Below are positions 1 to 13,500 of a stretch of DNA of 64,000 bases, one piece after another. Source of the DNA: Hyperoplus lanceolatus (Eukaryota; Chordata; Actinopteri; Uranoscopiformes; Ammodytidae); the NCBI GenBank assembly GCA_026929865.2, contig CM049396.1:28360001-28424000 (forward strand), read 5' to 3'. Position numbers and translations under genes: made by a program. The notes under the pieces were generated by a model. The model saw nothing but the letters and a program-made list of their open reading frames with translations. It was not told where the DNA came from and made no database searches. Every line of letters starts with the position of its first letter. Within the stretch, counting starts at the first letter, position 1.

Positions 1-345
1 GGCTGCGGATATGTTGTGTGAGTTTGAGACTGCTTTGGCCTCGACCCTTAACGATTTGGAAGACGGCACTCAAATCTTTCATTAGCAAGTAAGTGGAATG
101 TTCTGTTTTGCCGACCGACAACGGCAAACGTTTAATTTAACAGTTTAACAGCTGTTCGCTAAACAAAAGGAGCTTACGTCACCTTGTGCATCACTCTGAT
201 TGGTTGTAGTGCTATCCAACTGCGTGCAGTGGCATTTGAAATGCACGAGTAGGAGCCGCCCCTTGAGTTGGAAATTACTATTGATCGTGGCCAGACCCTC
301 TATCGTTCAAGATATCAGGGTATGGATTTCCAGGCTATAAAAATG
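1..345. repeat. Unclassified repeat-like fragment
   Basis: This stretch has the composition and phrases (..tggccagaccctctatc.. and ..ggatttccaggct) that I associate with interspersed non-autonomous DNA repeats in fish. Left end is cut by the window, and no terminal repeat is visible. Family not determined. Confidence 0.3.
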
Positions 346-759
346 CCAAAAAAAAATCTAAGAAAATAAATAAATAATTGAATTTGAATCGAATCATGAC
401 CCCAATAATCGGAATCGAAATCAAATTGAATCGTGTGATTGTTGGTGTTTGCACACAGGGAAAATATTCTGTGTTTGATATATAATTATTATTGTTTTAT
501 TTGTTGTCATACTATCTATTCTATTACTAGAATAAGTCTTTCATTGGGTTAAAAACATGACAGCTTGGATGCGTCACGACCACTGACAGATGACATGGAT
601 GGCAGAGTGCATATGAGCCAATGACTGGTGCTGTGGTGCGACACAAGATGCCCGAGGGCCAACCAATTAGCTGCTGACAGGAAGAGAGATGTATGGCCGC
701 GTTAGGATGTGGCTGTGGCTCAGAGTAATATGTGGGAGAGAGACAGAGAGAGAGAGAGC

Positions 760-800
<41 letters not shown>

Positions 801-1045
801 GTGTGGGAGCTGTGTGCAGCCGTAGCATGGGAAAGGTTGCTGGTTGTTGAAGAGTTGGCCTATCGCTACACAGCTGGTCCAGAGGCTACTGAGCTGAGTA
901 TTTCCTAGTTTCTAATGATCCTTGCACTGACTTAGGAATGCATGGTATAATTACAGGGGCTGGAGCTTGAAGGGAAACACCTTATTCAACATGATCTCCA
1001 TCTCATATTTGGAGTCATGCTGTAATACTGTGCTCTGTTGTTTGG
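346..1045. repeat. AT-rich and GA-rich low-complexity stretch
   Basis: Degenerate direct repeats of a GAATCGAAT-like unit at about 375-440, AT-rich sequence to about 530, and a GA-rich array at 738-797 interrupted by gcaaaa. Nothing coding seen. Confidence 0.5.
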
Positions 1046-1348
1046 TCAGCGATTCTGGAGAACACTTGTTGCCATAATCACTTTTTGTCCAAATCAGTGA
1101 ATGTCTCTCCTCACAATCCCCTACCTGTCCGTACTGTGTGCGTGCAGAATGAAAATCCAGTGTTAATGCACAGCCTAGGCTCTGTAAACTGGTATGTAAA
1201 CAAAGGGAGCCCATAGCTAGCAACATGCCCTTTAACAGAGCTTAGGCGATGTATTAACACTGGACTTTATTTTTAATGTATGTACAGTAGCAGATGGTTA
1301 AGAGATATTTTTGACAACATTCTCCAGAATCAGTGACTCCACGTTTTA
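1046..1348. mobile_element. MITE, family A (TTAA-type, foldback), diverged copy
   Basis: Left arm ggtcagcgattctggagaac and right arm ..cattctccagaatcagtgactcc are inverted. Internal sequence (..tgttaatgcacagcctaggctctgtaaac..) matches copies at 13484, 14610 and 58694. Left terminal bases are diverged. Confidence 0.65.
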
Positions 1349-1867
1349 GCTGTGTGCTGAGTGTGGCACTGTCTTTTTCAATTGTGCTCACAAATAGCTT
1401 GTTTCAGAGGGATTCCAGAGGAAACAGTGGGCCAAATGGTGCCAACGATGCTAACAAACAAGCACAGAATGATTTGTATAACCCAATTATTTTGTGGGAG
1501 GAAGCCAATGCAAACTGACTGCTAAAATGTGTGCAAGACTGGCCCTTTAATCTACCTCCTGAGACACACTAAAATGACCAACAGGAGAAACGTGGCTATT
1601 TATACAAGTTACAGACACTGATGCCTCTGTCAGCAGAAAATCAACAGCAGTGCACAACTGGGGAAAAATAAGTACTGACACTGCCAACAGCAGACAGACA
1701 GTCTAGCTGGAATAAGTGCCAAAACAGAGCACGCAGCGCTAATTAAATGAGCCAACACATTATGGCAAAGTTACCTTTACCATGCACTCCATATTTCTGT
1801 CGGATTCTATTGTGGATAGCATCACAGGAGGATAGAGACAACTCACAAAAACAAGAGCGCTTTAACT

Positions 1868-1985
<118 letters not shown>

Positions 1986-2439
1986 CCAAACGTGTTTATT
2001 TACAGGCTGCAATGTAAAGGAATGCCATCCCTTGAGCTTTATGTAGATGCTAATGACCCTAACCAGTCACACAAAAATGTCACTATATTGCAGGTTGATT
2101 TATATCCTAACCATACATTTCCAAATTGTGGTTGTACACTTTTTTCAAGCAAAACATGTTCATGCGTATAGCTGTTGCTGTAACTGGATGCCATCATGCT
2201 AGCATTTGCAATGAATACAGGATATTTAATGAACAGCTGGGCAGAATAACAGCAGAACGTATATGTCATTTTCTGGGAATAGTACATTTGAAAAGTGCTT
2301 ATGTCTATAGGTAACATGGAAGACATTCAACAACGCATGAGTTTCCCTTTAAAGGAAAGAGAGCAAACTACAGTAAAGAAGTGGGCAGGACGGTCTAGAA
2401 TAAGGCTCTTTGCCTCTTTGCTTTGATATCTCCAGCATG

Positions 2440-2440
<1 letters not shown>

Positions 2441-2475
<35 letters not shown>

Positions 2476-2479
2476 GGTT

Positions 2480-2547
<68 letters not shown>
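2441..2547. repeat. (CA)n microsatellite in two blocks
   Basis: Two CA runs (2441-2474, 2484-2547) separated by a 9-bp interruption, aggttcata. Confidence 0.95.
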
Positions 2548-2549
<2 letters not shown>

Positions 2550-2779
2550 ATGTTCTCTGGGAGCAGTGCCCACAGCAATAAAACACAGACCAGAGTCATT
2601 CCAGCTAACCAATCACTGCCCTGCGGCCAACTGAAATGTTTCTCTCCGTGTTTCTCACTAACACAAACATATCTTATCAGCTGGGAATCAGATAAGAACA
2701 GCAGCAGCATAGCTGGAAATATCAGAATCTCCATAGTGAGAGAAGCACATTCTGGCAGTGACGCAAACTACTCTGAAAG

Positions 2780-2789
2780 CACACACACA

Positions 2790-2847
<58 letters not shown>
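2780..2847. repeat. (CA)n microsatellite
   Basis: CA run with one ccaca interruption near its left end. Confidence 0.95.
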
Positions 2848-2850
<3 letters not shown>

Positions 2851-3703
2851 TTAGTCAAACAAGAACACTCATGGACCTGATATATCGGTTACAGGCCTCC
2901 TCAAAGGGCTGCATAACTTGAAGCTGAGCTGCATTATCGTTAATGAATGAATGTGTGAAAACACTAAACCTTTATGGATAAGACAAGTGTACTGCCTTAC
3001 AGTGTTATCCAGCCTGTGAAGGAGCCCTTGTACTAATGAATGAATGCTCCTCATATTTAAACAATTGGACGTACTGAGACAGCAATTGAAATTCCTTTCA
3101 AATTATTTAGTGAAGCAGTGCCTCCTTGTTTGCCAGAAAATTGACACAATGGATGTGTTAGCAGTCCCACAGTTACTAATGGACTGTAGATGTTATGTTT
3201 CTCCGGGGGGTACCTTTCATTTGTTTTGTTTTTTAATAGCGATCAGTGATAAAAGTGATCACTCAACAACATCACATATCAAAGGCGATTTTCTCTTTCT
3301 ATTACGCACACTGGAAAATGGTTGACATCATCAAACAAGATCTGTCATTAATCTGGCATGTTTGGAGCTGCTATTGTGGTGATAAAAAAGGGGGCACAAA
3401 TATTTCACCCTTGGCTCACATAAACACAAGCTCCAGCTCGGAGTGCCCTGAACGTAGATGGTTAGTTGAATTATGAATTGATTTGAACTCTTAACCTCGG
3501 CTGGGGTTGAGCGAGGTGAACGCTGGCGGTGCGAGTGACACCTTACATTTCTTTCCCTCCATCGGACATGAAGCAGTGACATCACAGCTTGACCCCTTGA
3601 CATTCAGGTGGTTTGTTCCAGATCATGCTTTCGGGGCCGTAAGCACTGCCGCTGATGCTGCTAGTGAGATGATGTTAGTGGCTGAGGAAAACAGGGGTGG
3701 GCC

Positions 3704-3705
<2 letters not shown>

Positions 3706-3789
<84 letters not shown>

Positions 3790-3802
3790 GCGTGTGTGTG
3801 AC
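3706..3802. repeat. (GT)n microsatellite
   Basis: GT run of about 80 bp followed by a short degenerate tail. Confidence 0.95.
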
Positions 3803-4152
3803 GTGGGGGGGGGAGAGCAGGTGCTGCTTCTGGAGAGCCTCATATGACTCTGAAATCAAAAATCTCGCAAACTACTTTGCAGTCTTGCAAATGGTCATGT
3901 GATTGAGAAAGATGCAACTCATTGTGTGATACCGGAATCGTCTACATTCCAAAAGCCAAGGGGATTTTTAAAGGGGTCTTATTTTAGTTGTAATTGTCTT
4001 GAACGTTACTGTAAATCTTCAGAAGAGAGGGATGAGACTGCCTGTTTTTCGGAAAGCAGGGAGGGGGGGGTGGGGGTGAGTCGTTGCTTCTCGTCAAAGA
4101 GCGGTGCCGTAATTACCGAGTGCTTCCTCACGTCTGGAGTAACTGATTTATC

Positions 4153-4256
<104 letters not shown>

Positions 4257-4489
4257 CCGATATAAGGGAAAAGAAAGACATTACCGTCCTTGACTCAGAT
4301 GGTTTTACTGTAATTAGGCAGTTAGGGTGGTATGTCACTTTAATGCCTGCTTAACTCAAGTGGAACAGGTGTCCAATTTCGACCAACATCTGCATCAAAA
4401 GTATTGCTGCCTGGGGAACAATGCATCACACTCAATCCTAACATAGTGGCACCAGATTTCAATGCACAGGAGCATATACTCTATACTAC

Positions 4490-4521
4490 ATTCTCTCCAG
4501 AATCGCTGACTCCACCTTTAA
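4490..4521. mobile_element. Solo terminus of MITE family A
   Basis: Only the right-hand terminus (ctccagaatcgctgactcc followed by acctttaa) is present; it is nearly identical to the ends at 14940-14975 and 59060-59084. The rest of the element is absent. Confidence 0.55.
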
Positions 4522-5850
4522 ATATGACCCTCCCAACCCCATAACCTCATACCCTTTGCCAGGCCGTGTGTTATTAGAAACACATGTTGAGCTCTGGAGG
4601 TTGTTCTGCTTGCATTGAGACAAACATGCTTAGAGTTTTAGGAAGCAAACAGTGCCCAGAGACTAGGGAGAGACAAACTTCCTAACATGGGCCACCGTGG
4701 TCACGTCCACAGCGCTCACACATAAACACAGACACACACATACATAAGAGTGGGAGAGGCATATAAAACACAGCTTTAGTTGCACAGCTAAAACAACACT
4801 TGTCTTTTCCCTGGAAAAATGTCTGGCAGCAGGTATCGGTAATACATCGAGAATCCGCGGATTACGAATTACGGCCACAATGATGGATTTTTTTGGGTGA
4901 AGAAGTGAAGAAGCTCAACGGGGGACAAACGCACTTAACATAAGCGGTGTGATCCATGGCTCTCAATGGCACAGACTTCTAATGCATCATCCCTCTACAG
5001 GGAAAGCACAGAAAAGCCCTGGTATGCACTATGCAAAAAAAAGCACCTGTCTGGGTATGCATGGCAAGCTAACTCCTTTAAGCACATCCGACTGTTGAAG
5101 CCATTTATAAAAGACACGTGTGTTGATCTAAGGAAGGTTATGCTGAGGTTTAAACAGATTTGCAGCAAAACAGCTACAGTGCCAATGGTACTGGATGCAT
5201 GGGAGGGATGTAATGGAAAAAATGTGAAAATACAGTTGTATTCACACAACAAAATAACACTAATGTGAATGACAGGTGCAGCCAGCCATCTGTCATACTG
5301 AGCGCTGGTGGGAGTAAAAGCCATTCATTTCCCAAAGTGACATGTGTGGTAAAGTGATAGAGATCATCCAGCGACCAAGAGGAATGGTTCTCCCAAATCT
5401 TAAAGAAGGCCATCACTCTTCTAACAAGGGTCGACCTGACCCGCAAACCACTCGAACAAGGGGGAGCATTCAAACATTACAATCCATAACTCCTGCAAGG
5501 TTAGACGGATAGCGATTCATCAAAGAAATAAATACTGTTAAAACTCACTAAGTGACTAGATGGATCAGGCCTCTCTTTAACCTCTCTATTAGGCTCCCAA
5601 TACAGATCTAACGATGTCCTACACCAGCCAAATACATTCAAATCGCCTACAGCACATGACCCTTTAATTGTTTCTCCATATCTCAGAAAGGGTCAAAGAC
5701 GGACACACACCCTTCTAATAGGTCAAGTCATGTCAAGGTTCAAATCTACAGAGGTCAACAGGTTCTCTGAGGACCTCTTAGTCCACTCATTGATCACACA
5801 GTGTCAACAGATAAGGTAGCAGCGGTAGCTCACATTCTTTTAAACAGCTT
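4522..5850. other. Unique-looking intron 5 sequence
   Basis: No repeat family and no exon recognised. Short open frames of about 100 codons on both strands have no recognisable content. Confidence 0.5.
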
Positions 5851-5854
5851 TGGG

Positions 5855-6035
5855 AGCGCCTTTAGCTCAGTTGGTAAGGCGTCCCCCTCCCGGGCCGGGC
5901 CCAGCAGCAGACCCGGGTTCGATTCCCACCCGCGGCCGTTCTCTGCATGTCACTCCCCTCTCTGCCCCATTTCACCTTTGTCTCTCTGCACTATCAAATA
6001 AAGCATCAAAATGCCCCAAAAAATATCTTTATAGC
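5855..6035 (+). mobile_element. tRNA-derived SINE, type 1
   Basis: Head with an A-box (TTTAGCTCAGTTGGTAAGGC) and B-box (GGTTCGATTCC) of RNA polymerase III, followed by a non-tRNA body (ttctctgcatgtcactcccc..) and an A-rich tail (..aaaatgccccaaaaaatat). A short direct repeat, AGCTTTG, lies on both sides. The acceptor stem does not pair, so it is not a functional tRNA gene. Same family as the minus-strand copy at 44419-44563. Confidence 0.8.
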
Positions 6036-8820
6036 TTTGAATAGCTTTGAAAATCCACACTCCATTTCATTGGCAGTTATTGCACTGGCTCGCAGAGAGG
6101 CTGAGGCAAACCTTATTCTAGTACTGTGTCATTGCAAACTGCTACAAATTGCAAGTGGCTCCACCAAGCAGTCCAAAAATTAAACAAAACAATCCCTACA
6201 CTATAACTCAAACAGTCATCCTTTCTGGTAGGAAATATATATTTGATTTTCAACCGATTAATATTTTCCTTGGTTTAGATACTATATCTTTCCAGTGACA
6301 TTTTCCATTTTTATTTATTCCAGTTCATGAGATGTTTCTAATGTGTTGAAGCTGTTTCAGAGAGAGTTGGTCTGCTGTCTGGCTCTGGTAGATGCTCTGG
6401 CGAGGTCCAATGCTAAACACGAAGCAGAAAGGAAGCCTCTGCTCCTTCACACTCGTCCCACAAATCCTGCCTTTACATATATTACATATTTACTTTTTGC
6501 TTCCCTTAGCCCGTCTCTCTTTCTCTCTCTCTGCTCTGTCTCAGTCATATGAGGCTGTATAAACATCAGCCTCTGTGGATCAGTGCACACACAGACAGGA
6601 TATGAGAGTGATTCCCCTTCACCTCTCCCTTTTGAACCTGCGTCACGACTCACAGACGGTGAAAAAATGTCTCCTTTCCAAATAAAAAAAGGGCCACAAA
6701 GGGGTCAGCTCTGCTTAGGTTGCGTGCCTTTTGATACGGTTTCCACCTCAGCATCTCTCACTGCTCTGTATACAATTGTAAACTCACTATATGTACGCAC
6801 AACAACAAACGGTGCTGTCAATGCACGGTTGTGATTGTACAAAAACATGCAAACTCACACACAGTTCACCCTTTTAAGAGCCGACTCTAGGGTGACTGAA
6901 GATGAGCAAGGAAGGTAAACAAAAAGGGATCTCATAACACACTGAAGGGAGAGTTCCATAGAGGGGCAAGAGAACTGTAAAGATGACCAAGAGAGTGTGG
7001 TAGGGGGCTGGTGTGTGCTGAAACAAATGGTGGATCAAAAGGTAAGTTGATCATTGGAAAGCAGCAAATTAATTAAGGATTTTTTTTTTTGTCATTTTTT
7101 TATGACAAAAAAATATATACTTGTTTTGTTTGTTCTTTTTCACATATTAAGGTCCAAACAAATAATTGATCAATCAAGAAAACAAACAATTTTGATTTTT
7201 ATCAAAATGATGGGAATCAGATGCCATGACCTTTAAGGTCAGAAGAGATGACCTTCTAAACACCACCAACAAAGCATTGCATGAAATATGCTTTGGAAGG
7301 CTGGTGTCCCTCGAGCTTGTTGGTGGCCTGACAACTCACTAACAGAAATACACTTTTTGTATGGGTTTCCTTTAATCTATCACCAATCTGTAGCTGAAAG
7401 TCAGCCCTAGACATTCCTTCAAAATTTTTCTTTCAAATGCGACACAGGCCATAACGGCACAGATCCAAAAGTTGGAGCAATTTGATGCAATTTGGCCCGT
7501 TGATTCCAGTTAAAAGGCCAAGTCAACAAGTTTTTCCTTACAGCTAAAGCCCCTGATAGAGGAGGCAGAGAAGAAGGGATCAAGCAGGGATTGAAGAGGA
7601 GAGGGATGAAGAGGAAGCAGAGGTGTGGTGTGTGGAGGAGCCTGGATGGAGAGGTGTTTCATAACTCCCAACGCTGGACCCTGATCCTGTGCCAGGTCCC
7701 AGCTGTTGAGGTGGAGAAACTTAAAGGCTGATTCCAAATCATTTATATAACACTGGTAAAGGAAAGACTAGGAACACATTTTTCATCTGTAGACTGCTGT
7801 TCAGTCTCAATTACCTTCATTGTCTGTGTTCCTAGCCACTTACATATGTGAAAAGAATGGATTTAGATGGAGCCGCTTTCAGACTGAGTAGGTGAAAAAG
7901 TACGAGAGACATTCATGGCGTGGCTGTGTGTGCGACAGTAAATCTCTTCAGTCGAGTGTGTCAGACACTGTCAGCTTCACTTACACCTAGCCCTTCCCCA
8001 GCCCCCTCTTTCATTACTAAATGACTATCTAATAACGCATCTCAGGCTCATTACTCAAACTCAAATTGGAGCAGTTTAAGATCAAATCAGAAATCTCCTC
8101 GGCGCGCTTTTGGATTGGAAAAATAAAAGGGCTCACCATTATAAAAAGCCATCATTTTCACTGCGGTGACTGCCGCTCGTAAATGTCATAAAGCTGGATT
8201 GGGGGAAGCTGAGAGACTGGAATAGACAGGGGGGGAAAAGTACAGAAGGAGTGTGGAGAGAGTAGTGATATCAGAGAAAGTCAGGCACAGATATCTAAAG
8301 GCAGCAGTAAGCTCAGCATGCCATCTAGTGGTAAAAAGAGCTACTGTGCAAAAAATTAGAAGCTTTGGGGTTTCCTGTTAATGCTCCAATTAGGGGGATC
8401 CCGCCAAAATGACAGGCATAACCATATGATGAAATAAAAATAGAGTTAATTGCATGTGTATAAAATGAAAATAAATGAACACCCAGACAAATTAACAGGT
8501 TACATTGGGTGTAGGAATGCTTAAAATCCGGAACTAAGTCCTGCCGATGTTAATTAATTTGCCCTTGTTTTTTTTCCAGAGTTGAATAAAGTCATTTCTC
8601 TCACAGCGCAATTGTATTCACTCCAACCTGAATCACACTGATTTCGTGCTCTAGTCGTCTGGAACCCAAAAGGTGCCGACTCAGCAGACAGCTTTATAGG
8701 TTCTTTTAAAAGGCGACGGGTTGACCACAGTAAAGATTAATGTGCTGCCAAATGGGAAAAAATAAAGTCATTATAAAGTCATCAATAGTCCACTTTTTAA
8801 ATCGAAGTTTAAAAAGAAGC
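6036..8820. other. Unique-looking intron 5 sequence
   Basis: Mostly non-repetitive; poly-T at about 7079-7090. A compositionally balanced block at about 7980-8200 with several homeodomain-like TAAT motifs might be a conserved non-coding element, but that cannot be judged without an alignment. No exon recognised. Confidence 0.45.
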
Positions 8821-8832
8821 ATTGAGGGGCGC

Positions 8833-9012
8833 TCGTGGTGTTGTAGTGGTTTGAGCGCCCCCAACCCCAATAGAGGCTCAGTCCTCAGAAGCAGCAGACC
8901 ACGGGTTCGAATCCGTCCCGTGGTCGTTCTCTGCATGTCATTCCCCTCTCTACCCCATCTCATCTCTGTGTCTTCAAACTGTCTTGTGCCGAAAAAAATC
9001 ATATTAAAAAAA
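8833..9012 (+). mobile_element. tRNA-derived SINE, type 2 (different head, same body as type 1)
   Basis: Head ggggcgctcgtggtgttgta.. with a B-box GGGTTCGAATCC, then a body almost identical to the type 1 SINE at 5855 (ttctctgcatgtcattcccc..). A-rich 3' end (ccgaaaaaaatcatattaaa). Imperfect direct repeats (aaaaagaagcattga / aaaaaaagcactgttttga) flank it. Confidence 0.75.
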
Positions 9013-9793
9013 GCACTGTTTTGAGGTTTGCTTTGTGCAAGCGACCGTACAATCTGGCTCTGGGTTGGTGCTTCAATGTGAACCAGATTGCCAAATTTGG
9101 TCACACCACCACACACTTCTCTCACACATCCTACACTAATAGGAAATCTTGTTCATTAGAAAATCAGAAATGCCTTCTGAACCCTAATGAATATATAGCG
9201 CAGACAGGACCCCATTTAGTGAGCCGGCGAGAGATTCACGCCATACCACGTAAACAAACTTATCTTGACAGTCTTGCTTGCTCGAAAAGGGAGGGAGAGA
9301 TGTGCGGATCAGCGAAGGAGGGGCCGAGATGAAAATGAATTACCTTCCTGACACACGTCAAAGCCAATCACAGTGGAGCATCCGTTTGCCGTTCCCGGCA
9401 CCCCCCCAAAAAAAAAATCCGCGCCGCCACGTTTGTGTTTCATCTGCCACCGTTAGTATGCACACAGGCCGCGCAGCCAGCCTCCAAATGTATTCATTTA
9501 TTCAGAGCCCCTCCGAGAAATCACAGTGTCTTGTTGTCCCTTTTTTTTCTCCCCCCTGGCTGTCCAGATGGAATTTGCGTGAATAACATCAGTTTAGTGA
9601 GGCAGAAAATAAGTACAGGCTAGAAACAGCAGAGGGGACTGGATTATGCCCTCACCCAGCTTCCCTCCCTCCTCCCCTCCCAAGAAAGATGGAAAGACAA
9701 GTGTCACCTTCATATACGTCTATGTCCCTTTCTCATGTTCTTTTCCCATTCCACTAAAACTTCTCAGGCATGTGTGTGTGCGTGTGTGTGCGT

Positions 9794-9841
<48 letters not shown>

Positions 9842-10505
9842 TTGAAGGAGGCTAAAAGTGAGAGATCTATACAACTTTTGCTACAATTATTTTGTGTAAT
9901 CATCCACTGCAGGTGCAATTAAAGAGAAGGCCATGAATCAAAGAACTGGAGCGTCTTTTTCATTAAGAAAAAGGTGAGCGGCCATCAAGGGAGTGCAGCC
10001 CAATGCTCATTTATCCTTGTTTTGTTTTGCATTTATAACGTGACTAATTGCATTAATTAATCAGATGTACTTCTAATAGAAGGGAGAGCATCTTGCACCA
10101 GTAATTGAATGAGATGAAAGTGCGGGGGGAATCAAATTTAAATCAATACTTTCCAACCTCGATAAAGCCCAAGAGAAATTAAAGTGTCTTCAAGCAGAAG
10201 AGTGGGAAAGCCTCAATATTCGTCCAGCCAATCAAAAAAGAATTCACTACACAGCCTTTGAGGAGTGCAGTAATTGTCTTTAGTCTAAACTCTTGAAAAT
10301 TGATTTCAATGGAATCTGTGAGGTGTGATGTGAAATTCCTGAAACCATACTTTGAACATAACAAGTGTGTGTGGTCTGCTTGAGGACAGGTATAATTGGT
10401 CATCATTCTGATTGTGATCACCATCACTAGTGGACAGCAGACAGACAAAATGAGACAAAACAATGAATAGTTGAGAAAGAAGAAGACATTTTGAATGAAT
10501 CCTAC
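9013..10505. other. Intron 5 sequence next to exon 5
   Basis: Contains a degenerate GT array (9772-9840). At about 9995-10130 a TAAT-rich block (gcattaattaatcag) could be a regulatory element; this is only a guess. No further slc25a26 exon was recognised here. Confidence 0.45.
9772..9840. repeat. (GT)n microsatellite
   Basis: GT run with several gc interruptions at its left end. Confidence 0.93.
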
Positions 10506-10553
10506 CTCTCTGATGACCGTACTCCTGTATCCTCTGTACAAGCCTCGGACACC
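10506..10553 (-). CDS. slc25a26: slc25a26 exon 5
   Basis: 48 nt, acceptor ..gcgcag and donor gtaggt. It encodes [16 protein letters not shown], the conserved end of the repeat 2 matrix loop (human: GIQGLYRGYKSTVLRE). The expected next exon, beginning IPFSLVQFP, was not found to the left. Confidence 0.92.
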
Positions 10554-13500
10554 CTGCGCAAAGATAACACGATCAAAAGAGAAAAGTGAATATATATTAC
10601 TCAATTAGCACGAAAAAAGTATGGTAATCATTTTATGAGCGGCCTGTTCGATATTTCACAACAACGACCATATGGAGTTTCTAAATTATGCTGTGAAATC
10701 ATACAATGGAATAAATGAACAAGGCCACTTTATTATAACTTAGTTCTTATTTTCATATTTGTGGTCTTCATCTTAACCACTGAATTATAATATAATGATA
10801 TAAGTGAGAGCTGGGTTAGGGTTAAGGCCATAGATAGTAGGTTAAGGCATGAGTATGCTCCAACCAAAACACTTGTTAGAGGGTCCTACAGTCTTTGAAG
10901 CCCCACCACAGCTGTGTATGATCATTTCTGTAACTTTCCCAAACCAACAGTCTGACATTCGTACATACTTGGTACTCCAGCCTTTAGTATTTTGAGCTAA
11001 GTTTCACTCCATGATCTCAGCAATTAACTTGGTGAGCACAGTGTTTTTGATGAGGCAAACCTCAATAGTAGATCAAAGATGATAAGAGAGTTATCCTTTA
11101 TTAAAGTGCCCTTTGATTGCTGTGTACCTCTTCTCTTAGTGTAGCCAGCAGCATCTGGTAGGTGGTGGATGAGGGAGAAGCCTGGGTCCTCTGTTTGACC
11201 ACCTCAGTGGGCACCCGGATCAGACACGCCACCTAAAGGAGAGAAAGAGCTTTGGGTAAAAGTACTGGCTAGTCCAATGGTAAATGGTAAATGGACTCCA
11301 TTTATATAGTGCTTTTTCCTGGTTTTTCACTGACCCAAAGCGCTTTACAATGTTTTGTAGACATTCACTCATCACACACACACATTCATAGACCGATAGC
11401 AGCAGGATCGGGAGCAATTTGGGGTTCACTGTCTTGCCCAGGGACACTTCAACATGTGGCGGGGAGGCGGGGGAATGAACCATCGACCCTGCACTCCAGT
11501 GGACGACCACCCTACCCACTTCGCCACATCATCATCATCATCTTCAACCGCTTATCCGAAATCGGGTCGCAGGGGCAGCAGCTTGAGCAGGGAACCCCAA
11601 ACTTCTCTTTCCCGGGCCACATCAACCAGCTCTGACTGGGGGATCCCGAGGCGTTCCCAGGCCAGCATGGCGATATAATCTCTCCACCTAGTCCTGGGTC
11701 TTCCCCGAGGCCTCCTTCCAGCTGGACACTCCTGGAACACCTCCCTAGGGAGGCGCCCTGGGGGCATCCTTACCAGATGCCCGAACCACCTCAACTGGCT
11801 CCTTTCAACGCAAAGGAGTAGCGGCTCTGCCCCGAGTTCCTCATGAATGACTGAGCTTCTCATCCTATCTCTAAGGGAGACGCCAGCCACCCTCCTGAGA
11901 AAGCCCATTTCGGCCGCTTGTACCCGCAATCTCGTTCTTTCTGTCATTACCCAGCCTTCATGACCATAGGTGAGGATAGGAACAAAGATCGCCCGGTAGA
12001 TCGAAAGCTTTGCCTTACGACTCAGCTCTCTTTTTGTCACAACAGTGCGGTAAAGCGAGTGCAAAACCGCCCCTGCTGCTCCGATTCTGCGGCCAATCTC
12101 ACGTTCCCTCACTCGCAAACAAGACCCTGAGGTACTTGAACTCCTTCACTTGGGGTAGGGACTCATTCCCTACCTGTAGTAGACAATCCATCGGTTTCCT
12201 GCTGAGCACCATGGCCTCCGATTTAGAGGTGCTGATCCTCATCCCAACCGCTTCACACTCGGCTGCAAACCGATCCAATGAGAGCTGAAGGTCACAGGCC
12301 GATGATGTCATCATCATCATTCGCCACAGCCGTCACAAATAGTGTCCAATGGTGTTTACTGAATACAGGCTAGGGCTTCTGATATGATATCCATATTTTG
12401 CTGTGTGCGCAGAGACCCCTCAACTGCACTCACGCCAACTCCCCCGGGTGCCCTTTTGCTTGTGTATGTTTGTGCTAGGTGGCGGGCCGCCATGATATGA
12501 CATGGCACGAGCAGCTGAGCAATTTATTACATGGAGCTGGCAGGCTAACAAGTGGTTTAGTAAGCGTACCAACTGGAGCAATTTAACAAACCGATACACA
12601 CAGCAGACATGACACCTGAGCAACAGCTACAAAAGGTCATCAGAGTTGACTTGTGTATCTGTCCCCAAAGAACATGTGCTAGTCTCATCAAGCACACTGA
12701 TAGATGAATACACACATGCACCTCAGTACTAGCCACACTACTCCAGTCCCCACTACAAGTTCCAACCCATCCACCATATGTCAACAGAAATATGGACTGC
12801 CAAAAGCTAGTGAAGATAGACATGAATATGTATGTCTCATAACTCCCATCGCCCTAAAGGCAGGCGAGGCAGGCAGCCGGGCACAGCTGCCCACCTGGCG
12901 ACTTGATTTCCCATTTATCCCGCATCCGAGTGGAAAACACCGGCTAACGGCAAGCAATCTCACAGAGCAATTGGTGAGCCGCGCCCCCCCCTGCTGTGAC
13001 TCCCCTCGGTCATACAGATGCCAGTCTGCCTGTGCCATCCTCTCGCCACAGCCCCGGGGATGTGTGGAGTGATAGAGACACTGTAATAAAGATAAAATAC
13101 AACAAACCCTTTCCTGTTTGGCTCCATTCGGCTATCCCTACTGTTTTTAGCGTTTGGGCCACAGCAGAGGTTTTTAAAGGAGATGGGCCCTGGAGGATAA
13201 AGCTTGGGGAGAAGACTACTACCATGACAGCTGTTAAATGGCTCACTTCTGTCAGCCACTCACTGACTCGCCCCGGCCCTACCTGTCGTCTCTCTTTTGT
13301 CAGACACAAAGGAATACTTGTGAGCAGGAACGTGAATATATGTGGAGCAAGGATAAAAGTCAAGTGAAATCCCAGACTGAGCTGAAGAGGCCTTTACAGA
13401 CGTAACATGTGAAAGTATACAGCAGGTACAGTTCTTGCATTGTATCTGTAAATATCTTCTTGGCTATTGATTATAATTACATGTTGGGGACAGCGATACT

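Noticed and set aside
5859..5945. Possible tRNA gene
   Set aside because: A- and B-boxes are present, but the acceptor and anticodon arms do not fold and a SINE body follows.
6925..6950. Candidate slc25a26 exon 6 (reads IPF on the minus strand)
   Set aside because: Only the first three residues agree with the expected IPFSLVQFPLWE; the frame then diverges.
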